From contig CAKZYA010000062.1 of NCBI GenBank assembly GCA_937883755.1, positions 124,001-188,000 of the forward strand: a stretch of 64,000 nt of DNA, read 5' to 3'. Positions 41,381 through 50,786 of the stretch are shown here, in pieces. The notes beneath the pieces were generated by a model that worked only from the letters and a program-made list of their open reading frames with translations, was not told the DNA's origin and did no database searches. Numbering within the stretch: position 1 is the first letter of the stretch; every line of letters begins with the position of its first letter. The translations under genes were made by a program, and so were the position numbers. The stretch comes from an uncultured Flammeovirgaceae bacterium (GTDB taxonomy: Bacteria > Bacteroidota > Bacteroidia > Cytophagales > Cyclobacteriaceae).

Positions 41381-41575
41381 ATGACAACGCTAGTAAACAC
41401 CCCCAGCACTTTATTAATTGACACTGAATTTGCCGCTATCCCTTATTCTAAAGACACATTACAGCTAAATGAGAAATTAGGAATGCAAAGAAATACTACT
41501 CCTTTCTCAGGGATAGGGACAGGTAAATTTCGTCGTGTGTTTGACCGTCATGTTACTGCTTTCCGCCGGCGTTAA
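41381..41575 (+). CDS. Small hypothetical protein, 64 residues
   Basis: The frame from the ATG at 41381 encodes MTTLVNTPSTLLIDTEFAAI and ends in a basic FDRHVTAFRRR tail. A codon run upstream to 41336 begins with a non-conserved hydrophobic stretch and I omit it. A promoter-like element and an operator-like palindrome lie directly upstream, and no other plus-strand gene is present to be served by them; this is the best support for its reality. Its 3' end overlaps the convergent TMEM175-like gene by 23 nt. I do not recognise a family. Confidence 0.45.
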   Translation: MTTLVNTPSTLLIDTEFAAIPYSKDTLQLNEKLGMQRNTTPFSGIGTGKFRRVFDRHVTAFRRR

Positions 41576-42422
41576 TGGTGACAGATTCTTCTGAATCTAC
41601 GGAAGTGCTCATAGCAATGGAATCTGTACTGACCGTAACTAGTACTTCCGCTGATTCTGATAGTTTCTTTTTCTCGAACCTCCTTCTTAAAATATATACC
41701 ACCGGGCCGACTAGAAAATACACAAATCCACCGGCAATGGCGTACCAGGGAGCATTAGTCCATTCGGCTATCAAAGAAATGATAATTGATAGTACTGCCA
41801 CACCCGCCTGAACAAAATACTGATACATAGTTCTGGCTGATTGCCACTGTTCTAAAACCGATAACGATAATGCCTCTTTCTGCTGAGTAGCGTGGCGATA
41901 AAGTAAGGCAAAGGCTAACATCAGTGAGAAATAACCCGTACTGTAGATAACCATAATGGTAAGGAGGTTTTCTAAACTGGATACAGATGTCACCAGTACG
42001 TTAAAGGCTACCCGGTCGAAGTCTATTCCGAAGAGCATTAGCAGCATGTAGCCGAAGTAGCGTAGCATAAAACTAATAACAAACTTGAGCGGATAGACAT
42101 AAAATAAGACTACCAACAACAAGAAAGTATTTAGTACAACAGTACGCTTATCCTTCAGGCCAAACCTTAGAAAATACAGATAGTGTTGGTACCATACTGC
42201 GATTAGAACAGTCGTACTGGCGGCAAAGGCCAGAATATCCCTCGTAAAACTAATAAGTTCTTCGCTCGTCTCCGGAATTTTTGATGAAATCAATAGCAAA
42301 GTAATAGCCAGAGCAAACACCCCGTCGCTGAGCTGCTCTAGACGGGAAGAACCTTCTCCTCGAGGGGTGTAAGTGCTTGAGCTGTTCGTTTTACGTTGTT
42401 TCAGATTATGGCGTAGACTCAT
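41553..42422 (-). CDS. TMEM175-family (DUF1211) potassium channel-like protein
   Basis: I start at the ATG at 42422 (MSLRHNLKQRKTNSSSTYTP) rather than the GTG at 42434. The 289-residue product has six hydrophobic segments and the family signature in RLEQLSDGVFALAITLLLISSKIP near residues 26-49; the FSDGVFAxAxTLL pattern lines the pore of TMEM175 channels. Bacterial TMEM175 proteins are tetrameric, weakly selective K+ channels of the inner membrane. The C-terminus is a hydrophilic tail rich in serine and glutamate (SAEVLVTVSTDSIAMSTSVDSEES). Confidence 0.87.
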   Translation of the reverse strand: MSLRHNLKQRKTNSSSTYTPRGEGSSRLEQLSDGVFALAITLLLISSKIPETSEELISFTRDILAFAASTTVLIAVWYQHYLYFLRFGLKDKRTVVLNTFLLLVVLFYVYPLKFVISFMLRYFGYMLLMLFGIDFDRVAFNVLVTSVSSLENLLTIMVIYSTGYFSLMLAFALLYRHATQQKEALSLSVLEQWQSARTMYQYFVQAGVAVLSIIISLIAEWTNAPWYAIAGGFVYFLVGPVVYILRRRFEKKKLSESAEVLVTVSTDSIAMSTSVDSEESVTINAGGKQ

Positions 42423-42506
42423 TATATATCTCACTAAATTTGGCTGCTAACTAGCTCCTTAGTAAATAAGATACAATTACTTTCTAAAGATTACACGTAC
42501 GACTTT

Positions 42507-43637
42507 CTACTTTGACCAAGTAAACTCCGGCAATCGTACAAGCTCCCCGCCTTTCTTTGCTGACTCGTGGGCGAGAATTCCTACGCAGGTCATATTCGCT
42601 GATTGTTGAGCGTTGGGGTAAGGCGCACGTTTATTAACTAGCGCGTCCAGAAACTCGTGGATCAAGTGCGGATGAGAACCACCGTGTCCCGCCCCCTGAG
42701 TGAACGAAAGGTGCTGATTATCATCCGAATCGTATACTCCTCCAGTGGTGAACGGTTGAATGGGTTCGGGAAGTAAATGAGCGTAATCCGGACACTCTAC
42801 TCTTTCGGGAATTTCTGGTTCAGGCTTTTTGGCATTGTGTACCACCAGTGGTTCGCCTTCAATCAACGGCCACTCCACCGCTTTCTTCACTCCGTATACT
42901 TCAAAGCTTTCGCGATACTGTCGGGCTACGTCAAACAATGAACGATAAATATGAGCACTTAAATCTGAGTCCTTAAACTTGATATGCGTAGTTTCTACCG
43001 CGTAAGGCGAATTATAATATTGGTGCAATTCCTCCCGGATAGTACCCGAACCAAAACAGGAAACGTATTCGGCTTCACTGCGCGTCAGTCCCAAAACCGG
43101 ACCAACACAGTGGGTAGCGTAGTACATGGGTGGTAATCCCGGCCAGTAATTAGGCCAACCGTCCATATCTTGCTGGTGGCTGGCTTTTAGAAACTGCACT
43201 TTGCCTAACTCACCTTTTTCGTATAGTTCTTTCATGAACAAAAATTCCCGGGCGTAGATGACGGTCTCCATCATCATGTAGGTCAGGCCGGTTTCCTCTG
43301 TCAGTTTTACAATTTCTTCGCACTCTTCTACGGTGGTAGCCATCGGCACCGTGCAGGCCACATGCTTGCCAGCTTTCAGTGCCTTAATGGACTGTATAGC
43401 ATGATCGGGGATGGGGGTGTTGATGTGCACAGCATCAATATCTGGATCTTTCAGCAGTTCATCGTAGTCCGTATAGCACTTCTCAATATTGAAGGCATCG
43501 CCGATCTCATCCAGTTTGGATTGAGTTCGCTGACAGATAGCGTACATATTCGCGTTAGGGTGATGTTGATAAATTGGGATGAATTCGACCCCGAAGCCTA
43601 GTCCGATAATGGCGATATTAATCTTCTGATCACTCAT
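42507..43637 (-). CDS. Gfo/Idh/MocA-family oxidoreductase lacking the usual EKP lysine
   Basis: The 376-residue protein has the N-terminal Rossmann domain (INIAIIGLGFGVEFIPIYQHH) and the C-terminal Gfo/Idh alpha/beta domain, ending with GGSHPHLIHEFLDALVNKRAPYPNAQQSANMTCVGILAHESA. The normal cofactor/catalytic EKP motif is here CTVPMATTVEEC, so lysine and proline-preceding glutamate are replaced; a subgroup with this sequence is common in planctomycetes and Bacteroidota. It probably acts on a sugar or inositol derivative with NAD(P). It is 57 bp downstream of the epimerase gene on the same strand. Confidence 0.88.
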   Translation of the reverse strand: MSDQKINIAIIGLGFGVEFIPIYQHHPNANMYAICQRTQSKLDEIGDAFNIEKCYTDYDELLKDPDIDAVHINTPIPDHAIQSIKALKAGKHVACTVPMATTVEECEEIVKLTEETGLTYMMMETVIYAREFLFMKELYEKGELGKVQFLKASHQQDMDGWPNYWPGLPPMYYATHCVGPVLGLTRSEAEYVSCFGSGTIREELHQYYNSPYAVETTHIKFKDSDLSAHIYRSLFDVARQYRESFEVYGVKKAVEWPLIEGEPLVVHNAKKPEPEIPERVECPDYAHLLPEPIQPFTTGGVYDSDDNQHLSFTQGAGHGGSHPHLIHEFLDALVNKRAPYPNAQQSANMTCVGILAHESAKKGGELVRLPEFTWSK

Positions 43638-43694
43638 AGTTGTTAGGTTAGTTATCTAATGACAAGATATTTCTTTCTGCTTGACCTTAAAAGT

Positions 43695-44543
43695 TCAGGC
43701 TAATAATTGTTTCAGAAAGGCTAATCCGTCCGAGGCAAAGCTATCCTGGTCTTCCGCTAAATGGCGCCAGATGCAGACGGCTCCAGCCAGCTCCTTAATT
43801 TCGGGAGTGAAGCTCTCAATGGAGACACAGCCCTGATAATCTACTTGTTGTAGCCCTTTTTTAAGATCATCCCAGCGAAATTGTCCGGTCCCTGGAGTAC
43901 CTCGGTAGTTTTCGGATACTTGCACGTGAATTAGTTTATCGCCCACGGTGGTAATAGCCTGCTCTATATCCGGCTCCTCAATCCCCATATGAAAGCCATC
44001 CAGTAGCACACCTGCGGCCGGGTGGTTAATATCGTCAACTAATTGCCGAACGTCGCTGGCCGTATTAACCAAATCCGTCTCGAAGCGATTGAGGGGTTCC
44101 AAAGCAATTTGCACCCCGCTTTGCTGGGCCATCTGGCAGGCTTTCTGTAAGTTCTCTACTGCCCGATTCCACTCTAACTTCCGCTGCTCGTCCGGAACCA
44201 TCCGGGCTTTGCCCACTGCTGAGTACATGGGTCCGGCTACAAAACTGGCTTCCCATTGGTTGCATAAAGCGAAGCACTGTTCAATGTAGTCAAAGCAGGC
44301 CTGATGCATGGTGGGGTCATCGTGCGTGAGATCGCGGGTGGGCCCAAAGGCCGCGCATACGATCGGAGCTAAATCGTGTTCATCCAGCGCCGCCTTCACC
44401 TTCGCTCCATCAATCAGTTCGGGATATTCTACTGGTATCTCTACCGCATCGTAACCCATTGCTTTAATTTTTGGAAAAAGCCCTACGGTATCAGTCGTAA
44501 AAGGAGAAGTCCAGAGCCAAGTGCTAACGCCAAAGGTGATCAT
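43695..44543 (-). CDS. Sugar phosphate isomerase/epimerase (tagatose/psicose 3-epimerase-like TIM barrel)
   Basis: The 282-residue TIM-barrel protein begins ITFGVSTWLWTSPFTTDTVGLFPKIKAMGYDAVEIPVE. Metal ligands of the D-tagatose/D-psicose 3-epimerase group are visible: glutamate in QIALEPLNRFETDLVN, aspartate in GVLLDGFHMGIEE, histidine in LIHVQVSENYRGTPGTGQF and glutamate in GCVSIESFTPEI. The enzyme would epimerise or isomerise a keto-sugar in the cytoplasm. It is the upstream partner of the Gfo/Idh/MocA gene, and the pair suggests a keto-sugar or inositol-like pathway. Confidence 0.9.
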   Translation of the reverse strand: MITFGVSTWLWTSPFTTDTVGLFPKIKAMGYDAVEIPVEYPELIDGAKVKAALDEHDLAPIVCAAFGPTRDLTHDDPTMHQACFDYIEQCFALCNQWEASFVAGPMYSAVGKARMVPDEQRKLEWNRAVENLQKACQMAQQSGVQIALEPLNRFETDLVNTASDVRQLVDDINHPAAGVLLDGFHMGIEEPDIEQAITTVGDKLIHVQVSENYRGTPGTGQFRWDDLKKGLQQVDYQGCVSIESFTPEIKELAGAVCIWRHLAEDQDSFASDGLAFLKQLLA

Positions 44544-44649
44544 AATTGATGACTAACGAGTAATGATAAATGAATAATTAATAAGCTGAATGGTTGAATT
44601 GTTAATTGCTAACTGTTATTCAACAAATATTCCGGTCTCCAGCTTCCGT

Positions 44650-47600
44650 TCATATCGGCTGAGGCTCTACCACTTTCATAGTGCCCTGCATAATGCGCCA
44701 GTGGCCGGGGAAGGTGCACAGAAATGGGTACTCGTCGGGCTGATCGGGAGCAGTAAACGTCAGTTCTACGGTTTGCTCAGGGTCTACTAGTTCGGTAGCG
44801 AACAACACTTCCGGCATATCCGGGATATACTGTTTCTCGGCCCCTTGTGGATCAGTAGCTAGTTTATCGGCAGCGGCACCTACGGTTTCGGTCGTGCCGG
44901 GCTGAATGATCAGTAAGTTATGCTGCATGAAGTCGGGATTTTCAAAAACGATCTTCACCGGCTTACCGGCTTCTACCACAAACTCTTCTAGGTCGTACTT
45001 CATCGCGTTCTTCACCGTCTTGATTTGTACGATGATGGCATACTCCCTTTCCGTTTCGACTTCCACCCCAGCAAATTCTTCCTCTCTATTCCAATAAGTA
45101 TCCATAAGTAGCGACGCAATAGTTTGATTACCCTCAAACAAATTTTTGGTTCCTTTTCCGAACTCCTCTTTCACTTCATATCGCCAATCTCCCGCCAATG
45201 CTACTCGATAGTTGCCGATCTGCACAAAAAGTTGATTCTCATCGCCGCTAAACCCTCCTACATTCTGGTTGTCTCGCACCCGAACCGCAATGATATTTTC
45301 ACCTGACTTAAGTACACGAGCTGGAATTACGTATTTCCGGTCTTTGTCGTAACTGTCCTCGAGCCCTCCTACCTTTATTCCGTTTACCCAGGTTTCATCG
45401 GAGTCATTAATGGATCCTAGCGAAATCATTCCCACTTGGTCGGCATATCCATCTGGAATAATTACTTTTTTTCTAAACCATACGACCCCATCAATGTCTA
45501 ATCCTGCTTCCTCTATTAATTGAGGTAATTGCATGGTGTTCCAACCGGCATCATCGTATTCTGGACTCTCTCTCGAAACCATAATGGCTTTCTTAGCTTG
45601 TAGCTTTTCGTACTGCGGATGTTCGGCCAGATAAGCATTTATAAATCCCTCCCGATGGTTAGCTGCTGCGGCGTAGGTTGCACTAGCTAGCCAGTTATCT
45701 TCCTGTACCGTTTGCTGTTGACTCAAATCGTATAATTGTTGCCCCAAACCATTAGAGCCCGGCATTTCGGAGAGTGCCAATACCGCCGCTAAGCGAACGT
45801 GAGGGTCGGCATCCTGTATTAGTTTAGCCTGTACAATGGCTTGGTTGGCCCAAGGCGTTCGGGGTAATACCTGAGCCGCCGCTCGCCGCACTCCAGCCGC
45901 CGGATGATGGAGTGCATTAACTACCGCCCGATAAGCTTCTTCGTTAGAACCATCCAGAGCTCCCAGCCCGTGTAGCGTCCACAGCACATGGATCGCTCCG
46001 GGATTTAGCCCTAGCACGTCGGTAGAAGTCTTCTTAATAATTTTGTATAGATCAGGTAGTACGTCATCTTCTTGTCGTTCTACCAATAGTCGCTGAGCGG
46101 TAGCACGCCAAAACATATTTTCGTGTTCTAAAGCTGCTACTAACCCTTCCGGATCATCTTTGCTGAGCGTTACTGGCTCGTAAGGCGGGGCTTTTTGGTA
46201 AACCACTCGCCAGATGCGACCGTGCTTCCGGTCGCGCAATAGATTGACGTAGGCATTTCCTTCGCCGGTTTCGGCTTCGTAGCCACCCCGATCAGGAGTA
46301 GGAGTGGGGTTATGCTGTACGATAAAGTTGTACCAGTCCGCTATCCATACGGCTCCGTCTGGCCCAACTTTGGCTTCCACGGGCGCCACCCATTCGTCGG
46401 CTCCGGCAAAAAGGTTACCGGCATTTTTTTCTACAAAACCCGCTCCTTCCTTCTCAATTCGAGCCTGATGCACCAGGTGGCCGGTAGGCTCGCAGATAAA
46501 CGCAATCTGGTTCCAGTATTCCTGAGGAAACGAACGGGCCGTATAAAAGCGATGCCCGGAGGCCGCGGTGAAGCCACCCCAAACATCTACCTGCCGAGTG
46601 GTGGAGATAGGTTGCATAGCGTAGTGCCCGTCAATTTTGGCACTTCCCTGGGCGGGTATGCCGTCTACATTCTTCAGATAATTGTTGGCAATACCCAGAT
46701 AAACACTGTGGGTGTTGTTGGCGGTGGAAGCGAACACATCAAAGTCTTCGGTAAAGCCTAACCCCCAAGTATTATTACTCGTGCGAGTCAGATATTCAAA
46801 ATCCGAGGCGTCCGGGGCCAAGCGGTAAACACCCTGTCCAAATTCCCGGTCTTTACCGGCTATAGTTCCTTTGAAGCCAGAATAACCTACCACGCCCCAA
46901 ATCCAGTTGTCTAGGCCGTAGGTGAGGTTAGATGGCCCAGCGTGGGTGTCGAAAGTACCCCAACCGGTTAGAAGGTCTCTTCGTACATCGGCTCGATCAT
47001 CACCGTCCGTATTCTGCAAAAACAGAAAGTGGGGAGCCTGAGAGACGATCACTCCACCGCTAGCAAAGACCAGGCTGGTCGGGATATTCAAATTTTCAGC
47101 AAACACCGTAAATTTATCGGCTTTGCCATCGCCATCGGTATCTTCACAAATCTTGATGCGGTCGTCGCCTAGGCCATCTTGGTTACGCACTGTGTTGGGA
47201 TAATCGACCGTCTCAATAACCCATAGTCGTCCGCGCTCATCCCACTCCATAGAAATAGGATTGATAATATTCGGTTCGGAAGCGAATAGCTCCAGCGAAA
47301 AGCCTACCGGCACTTGAATCAGCTTTTTGGATTCTTCCGGAGAAAGAGGCAATTGATACTGCGGAGCCGGATCACGCTTCTCGTAGTTCGGTATGTTATC
47401 TCGCGCTTCGTACTGTAGTTCCGGCAGAGTTTCTATGTAAGCCTGCCACTGCTCCTTCACCTTATCCTCTACTGCCAACAGAATCCCGGACTCTATCAGA
47501 TCGTGAAACTCCGGCTGGCTCCAGGTACGCTCGTCGTGGCCGTAGGCAGTGTAAAACACCCGGCCATCACCGTAGGTATTGATCCAGGTCCAGGGCTCTC

Positions 47601-48168
47601 GCTCATTGCCTTCCTGGCGTTCCATCAGCACGTTGATATCTTCGCTGATTTTATGATGGACGTAGGTTTCATCCCAGGTACTAAATTCTTCTACGCCGGC
47701 CAAAGCCGGATGATCCGCTTGGATGATATCGGCTGTGAAAGTACCTGTTTCGTGTTTTAGAAACTGTCCACCCACCATCTCGATGTACTCGGGAGAATTA
47801 CGGAAGCAGAAGCTGGCGCAGTGTACCGGAATGAACGCTTTACCGCTGCGAACATACTCTAGCAAAGCACTTTCCTGAGCCAGAGTAATTTCATCGTGAT
47901 TGGCGTAAATCAGCAAACCATCGTATTTGGATAGCGTTTCAGAATTTAAATCGTTCGGGTCTTCGGTATAGGAAAAAGTAATTCCGCGCGGATAAAGAGC
48001 TGAAGCTAAGATAGGCATGTATTTTTCGGAATCATGGTGTTCTGAATCGTGCCCCAGAAATAGGATGTTAATGGTGCGAGGGCCAGTATCGTTGGTGGCT
48101 GATTGCTGGGAGTGGCATCCGTACAGAAAAAATAGTAAGGCTGCCAGGAGAGTGGTGTAGGTTGTCAT
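44650..48168 (-). CDS. Large lipoprotein: ThuA, membrane-bound dehydrogenase-type propeller, HEAT repeats, jelly-roll, cupredoxin
   Basis: The 1172-residue product has a lipoprotein signal (LLAALLFFLYGC, cysteine at residue 18). Visible regions in order: ThuA-like domain (about 30-250), a membrane-bound dehydrogenase-type beta-propeller (about 285-650, with CEDTDGDGKADKFTVFAENL and GPSNLTYGLDNWIWG), HEAT-like repeats (about 670-850, with HHPAAGVRRAAAQVLPRTPW), a galactose-binding-like jelly-roll (about 865-1030) and a cupredoxin. The last contains a type-1 copper set: His1083 in DFMQHNLL, Cys1151 and His1156 in YPFLCTFPGHW, Met1160. No CxxCH heme motif is present. It is probably an envelope-located sugar oxidation protein passing electrons to its own copper centre. 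Confidence 0.85.
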   Translation of the reverse strand: MTTYTTLLAALLFFLYGCHSQQSATNDTGPRTINILFLGHDSEHHDSEKYMPILASALYPRGITFSYTEDPNDLNSETLSKYDGLLIYANHDEITLAQESALLEYVRSGKAFIPVHCASFCFRNSPEYIEMVGGQFLKHETGTFTADIIQADHPALAGVEEFSTWDETYVHHKISEDINVLMERQEGNEREPWTWINTYGDGRVFYTAYGHDERTWSQPEFHDLIESGILLAVEDKVKEQWQAYIETLPELQYEARDNIPNYEKRDPAPQYQLPLSPEESKKLIQVPVGFSLELFASEPNIINPISMEWDERGRLWVIETVDYPNTVRNQDGLGDDRIKICEDTDGDGKADKFTVFAENLNIPTSLVFASGGVIVSQAPHFLFLQNTDGDDRADVRRDLLTGWGTFDTHAGPSNLTYGLDNWIWGVVGYSGFKGTIAGKDREFGQGVYRLAPDASDFEYLTRTSNNTWGLGFTEDFDVFASTANNTHSVYLGIANNYLKNVDGIPAQGSAKIDGHYAMQPISTTRQVDVWGGFTAASGHRFYTARSFPQEYWNQIAFICEPTGHLVHQARIEKEGAGFVEKNAGNLFAGADEWVAPVEAKVGPDGAVWIADWYNFIVQHNPTPTPDRGGYEAETGEGNAYVNLLRDRKHGRIWRVVYQKAPPYEPVTLSKDDPEGLVAALEHENMFWRATAQRLLVERQEDDVLPDLYKIIKKTSTDVLGLNPGAIHVLWTLHGLGALDGSNEEAYRAVVNALHHPAAGVRRAAAQVLPRTPWANQAIVQAKLIQDADPHVRLAAVLALSEMPGSNGLGQQLYDLSQQQTVQEDNWLASATYAAAANHREGFINAYLAEHPQYEKLQAKKAIMVSRESPEYDDAGWNTMQLPQLIEEAGLDIDGVVWFRKKVIIPDGYADQVGMISLGSINDSDETWVNGIKVGGLEDSYDKDRKYVIPARVLKSGENIIAVRVRDNQNVGGFSGDENQLFVQIGNYRVALAGDWRYEVKEEFGKGTKNLFEGNQTIASLLMDTYWNREEEFAGVEVETEREYAIIVQIKTVKNAMKYDLEEFVVEAGKPVKIVFENPDFMQHNLLIIQPGTTETVGAAADKLATDPQGAEKQYIPDMPEVLFATELVDPEQTVELTFTAPDQPDEYPFLCTFPGHWRIMQGTMKVVEPQPI

Positions 48169-48399
48169 ATCTGCCGAGTAGTGTTAGTTGTTGTATAATC
48201 TTAGCAAAATCTATTAACAATCAGTTAAAGCTAAGAAAATAGTTGTTTTAACAAAGCCAGCTCGCCGAAAGCTATTCCGTTTTACTAAGCTATCAGCCTT
48301 TCTTCTAGTTGTTAGTTGCGAAGTTTCTTCTCAAAAAAGTTGGAACACTTTATCTGGTTATCTTCGTTATCTCATAAATATTTATCTGAAGAAGTAACT

Positions 48400-50610
48400 A
48401 TGAGACTACCCAACACTAGCATTTTCGCCTTGAGCATATGCTCCCTACTCTTTTTATCCAGTCATCACCCAAAAGAAACAGTATTGGATTCTAATTACTT
48501 AACTGACACCACCAACGTACTACTGCAAGAATGGACTGGCCCTTACGGCGGAGTCCCTGCCTTTGACGAAATGACCGTTGAGGCGGTAAAACCTGCTCTA
48601 GAGCAGGGTATGGCGATGAGCTTAGAAGAAATTGATGCTATCGCCAACAACTCCGAAGAGCCAACTTTTGAAAACACGATTGTCGCGATGGAGAAGGCAG
48701 GTGAAGAACTGGGTCGGGTATTTACTTACTACGGCATCTATAGTAGCAATAGATCGTCACCTGAGTTTCGGGAGGTGCAGCAAGAGATGGCTCCTAAGTT
48801 ATCGGAATATTCTTCAAAAATTTCCCAAAATGAGGCATTATTCAAGCGAATCAAAGCCGTATACGAAAAGGCTCAGCAGACTCCACTGGAAGACGATCAG
48901 CAGCGGTTGGTAGAATTGATCTACAAGCAATTCCAGATGAACGGAGCTGAGTTAGACGAAGAAAAGAAGCAACGCTACGCGGAGATCAATAAAGAGCTTT
49001 CCAAACTCTACACCCAATTTTCCAATAACGTACTAGCTGACGAGGAAGGCTACGTAACCTATCTTTCCGAAGACCAGCTCAGTGGTTTGTCCGAGCCATT
49101 AGTTAAAGCTTACGCCAAAGCCGCGGCTGACCGAGGTAAAGAAGGGATATACGCCGTTACCAACACCCGCTCATCTATGGATCCTTTTTTAACTTATTCA
49201 GATGAGCGAGACGTGCGGGAGAAAGTATGGCGCACTTACTATTCAAGAGGAGATAATGGCGATGAACACGATAATAATAAGATCATTGAAGAAATTTTGA
49301 AGCTTCGCAAAGAGCGGGTTGGTTTGTTAGGCTACGATAACTATGCCGAGTGGCGTTTACAGGATCGGATGGCTAAGACTCCTGAAAACGCAATGGAATT
49401 GATGAATGCCGTGTGGCCTGCTGCCATTGCCCGAGTGGCCGAAGAAGTGGAAGATATGCAGGCAATTGCCGATGCCCAAGGTGATGATATTACCATTAAA
49501 CCCTGGGACTACCGCCACTACGCCGAGAAGGTTCGTCAGCAAAAGTACGATCTAGATTCGGATGAGGTGAAAGAATATTTGCAGTTAGATAAATTGCGGG
49601 AAGCTATGTTCTTTGTAGCGGGCGAATTGTTTAACTATGATTTCACCTCTGTGCCCGACGGAAAAGTGCCAGTCTTTCATAAGGATGTAAAAGTTTGGGA
49701 GGTGACTGATAAAACATCAGGTGAACATATCGGACTCTGGTACCTTGACCCTTTCGCCCGTACTGGAAAACGTTCTGGTGCCTGGGCTACTACCTACCGC
49801 AGCCATACTACTTTTGATGGAAAGGAAACCGTACTGGCATCTAATAACTCTAATTTCGTAAAACCTGCTCCAGGCGAGCCAGTACTGGTTTCCTGGGATG
49901 ATGCTACTACCTTCTTTCACGAATTTGGTCACGCCCTACATTTCTTTTCATCCAACGTGCGCTATCCTACGCTTAACGGTGGCGTGCGCGACTATATTGA
50001 ATTCCAATCACAACTGTTAGAACGTTGGCTGTCTACCGATCCAGTGATTGAAAATTATTTGGTGCATTACGAAACAGGTGAGCCAATGCCACAAGAGTTG
50101 GTCAGCAAGATTAAGAAAGCGGCTACTTTCAATCAAGGCTTTGCTACTACCGAGTATTTAGCTTCTGCTTTGATGGATATGAAACTTCATTTGACTGATC
50201 CAGAAAATCTGGATGTAGATCAATTTGAGAAAGAGACACTGGCTGCCATGAATATGCCCGAAGAGTTAGTAATGCGTCATCGCACTCCTCACTTTGGCCA
50301 TGTATTCTCGGGCGAAGGCTACGCCACAGCTTACTACGGCTACATGTGGGCCGATGTGCTCACTGCGGATGCAGCCGAGGCTTTTGCCCAAGCCCCCGAC
50401 GGATTCTACGATAAAGAGTTAGCTGATAAACTGGTAAAATATCTCTTTGCTCCCCGCAACGCCATGGATCCCTCGGAAGCCTACCAAAAGTTCCGAGGTC
50501 GCGATGCCCAAATTGATGCTCTGATGCGCGACCGGGGCTTCCCCGAAAATACAGAAGCCGGAGCGGTTCCCCGCCGGGATCGAAAACCGGAGACCGGACG
50601 CAATCAATAA
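48400..50610 (+). CDS. M3-family metallopeptidase (Dcp/oligopeptidase A type), exported
   Basis: From the ATG at 48400 the product has a signal peptide (RLPNTSIFALSICSLLFLSS) and 736 residues. A TTG upstream at 48316 would place 28 polar residues before it and is unlikely. The zinc site HEFGHALHFF is in TTFFHEFGHALHFFSSNVRYPTLNGGVRDYIEFQSQLLERW, with the third ligand glutamate following. The helical N-terminal half (IDAIANNSEEPTFENTIVAMEKAGEELGRVFTYYGIYS) is the classical oligopeptidase arrangement. Such enzymes release dipeptides or cleave short peptides; this one acts in the periplasm. Confidence 0.93.
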   Translation: MRLPNTSIFALSICSLLFLSSHHPKETVLDSNYLTDTTNVLLQEWTGPYGGVPAFDEMTVEAVKPALEQGMAMSLEEIDAIANNSEEPTFENTIVAMEKAGEELGRVFTYYGIYSSNRSSPEFREVQQEMAPKLSEYSSKISQNEALFKRIKAVYEKAQQTPLEDDQQRLVELIYKQFQMNGAELDEEKKQRYAEINKELSKLYTQFSNNVLADEEGYVTYLSEDQLSGLSEPLVKAYAKAAADRGKEGIYAVTNTRSSMDPFLTYSDERDVREKVWRTYYSRGDNGDEHDNNKIIEEILKLRKERVGLLGYDNYAEWRLQDRMAKTPENAMELMNAVWPAAIARVAEEVEDMQAIADAQGDDITIKPWDYRHYAEKVRQQKYDLDSDEVKEYLQLDKLREAMFFVAGELFNYDFTSVPDGKVPVFHKDVKVWEVTDKTSGEHIGLWYLDPFARTGKRSGAWATTYRSHTTFDGKETVLASNNSNFVKPAPGEPVLVSWDDATTFFHEFGHALHFFSSNVRYPTLNGGVRDYIEFQSQLLERWLSTDPVIENYLVHYETGEPMPQELVSKIKKAATFNQGFATTEYLASALMDMKLHLTDPENLDVDQFEKETLAAMNMPEELVMRHRTPHFGHVFSGEGYATAYYGYMWADVLTADAAEAFAQAPDGFYDKELADKLVKYLFAPRNAMDPSEAYQKFRGRDAQIDALMRDRGFPENTEAGAVPRRDRKPETGRNQ

Positions 50611-50786
50611 AAAGGAGAAGGGATAAGCTACTAATGTCCGTATTCCATTTTCCCTTCTTCTCTCCCTATTCCTCCCTCCTCTTTTCATTTTCCGATCCCG
50701 GCGGGAAACTGCTTCGGACTCCGTTCTCCCATCTTCGTCTCCAACCTTTACAATTTTTTTCTCGTTAGTACGTCTTAGTAATCACC

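Noticed and set aside
46312-46761. 149-residue plus-strand open frame
   Set aside because: It is antisense to the propeller region of the large ThuA/copper fusion gene, whose frame is continuous and family-like; the antisense product has no recognisable motif.
50616-50658. AGAAGGGA/TCCCTTCT inverted repeat after the M3 peptidase gene
   Set aside because: 8-bp arms with a 27-nt loop in purine/pyrimidine-rich DNA and no T run; not a convincing terminator.
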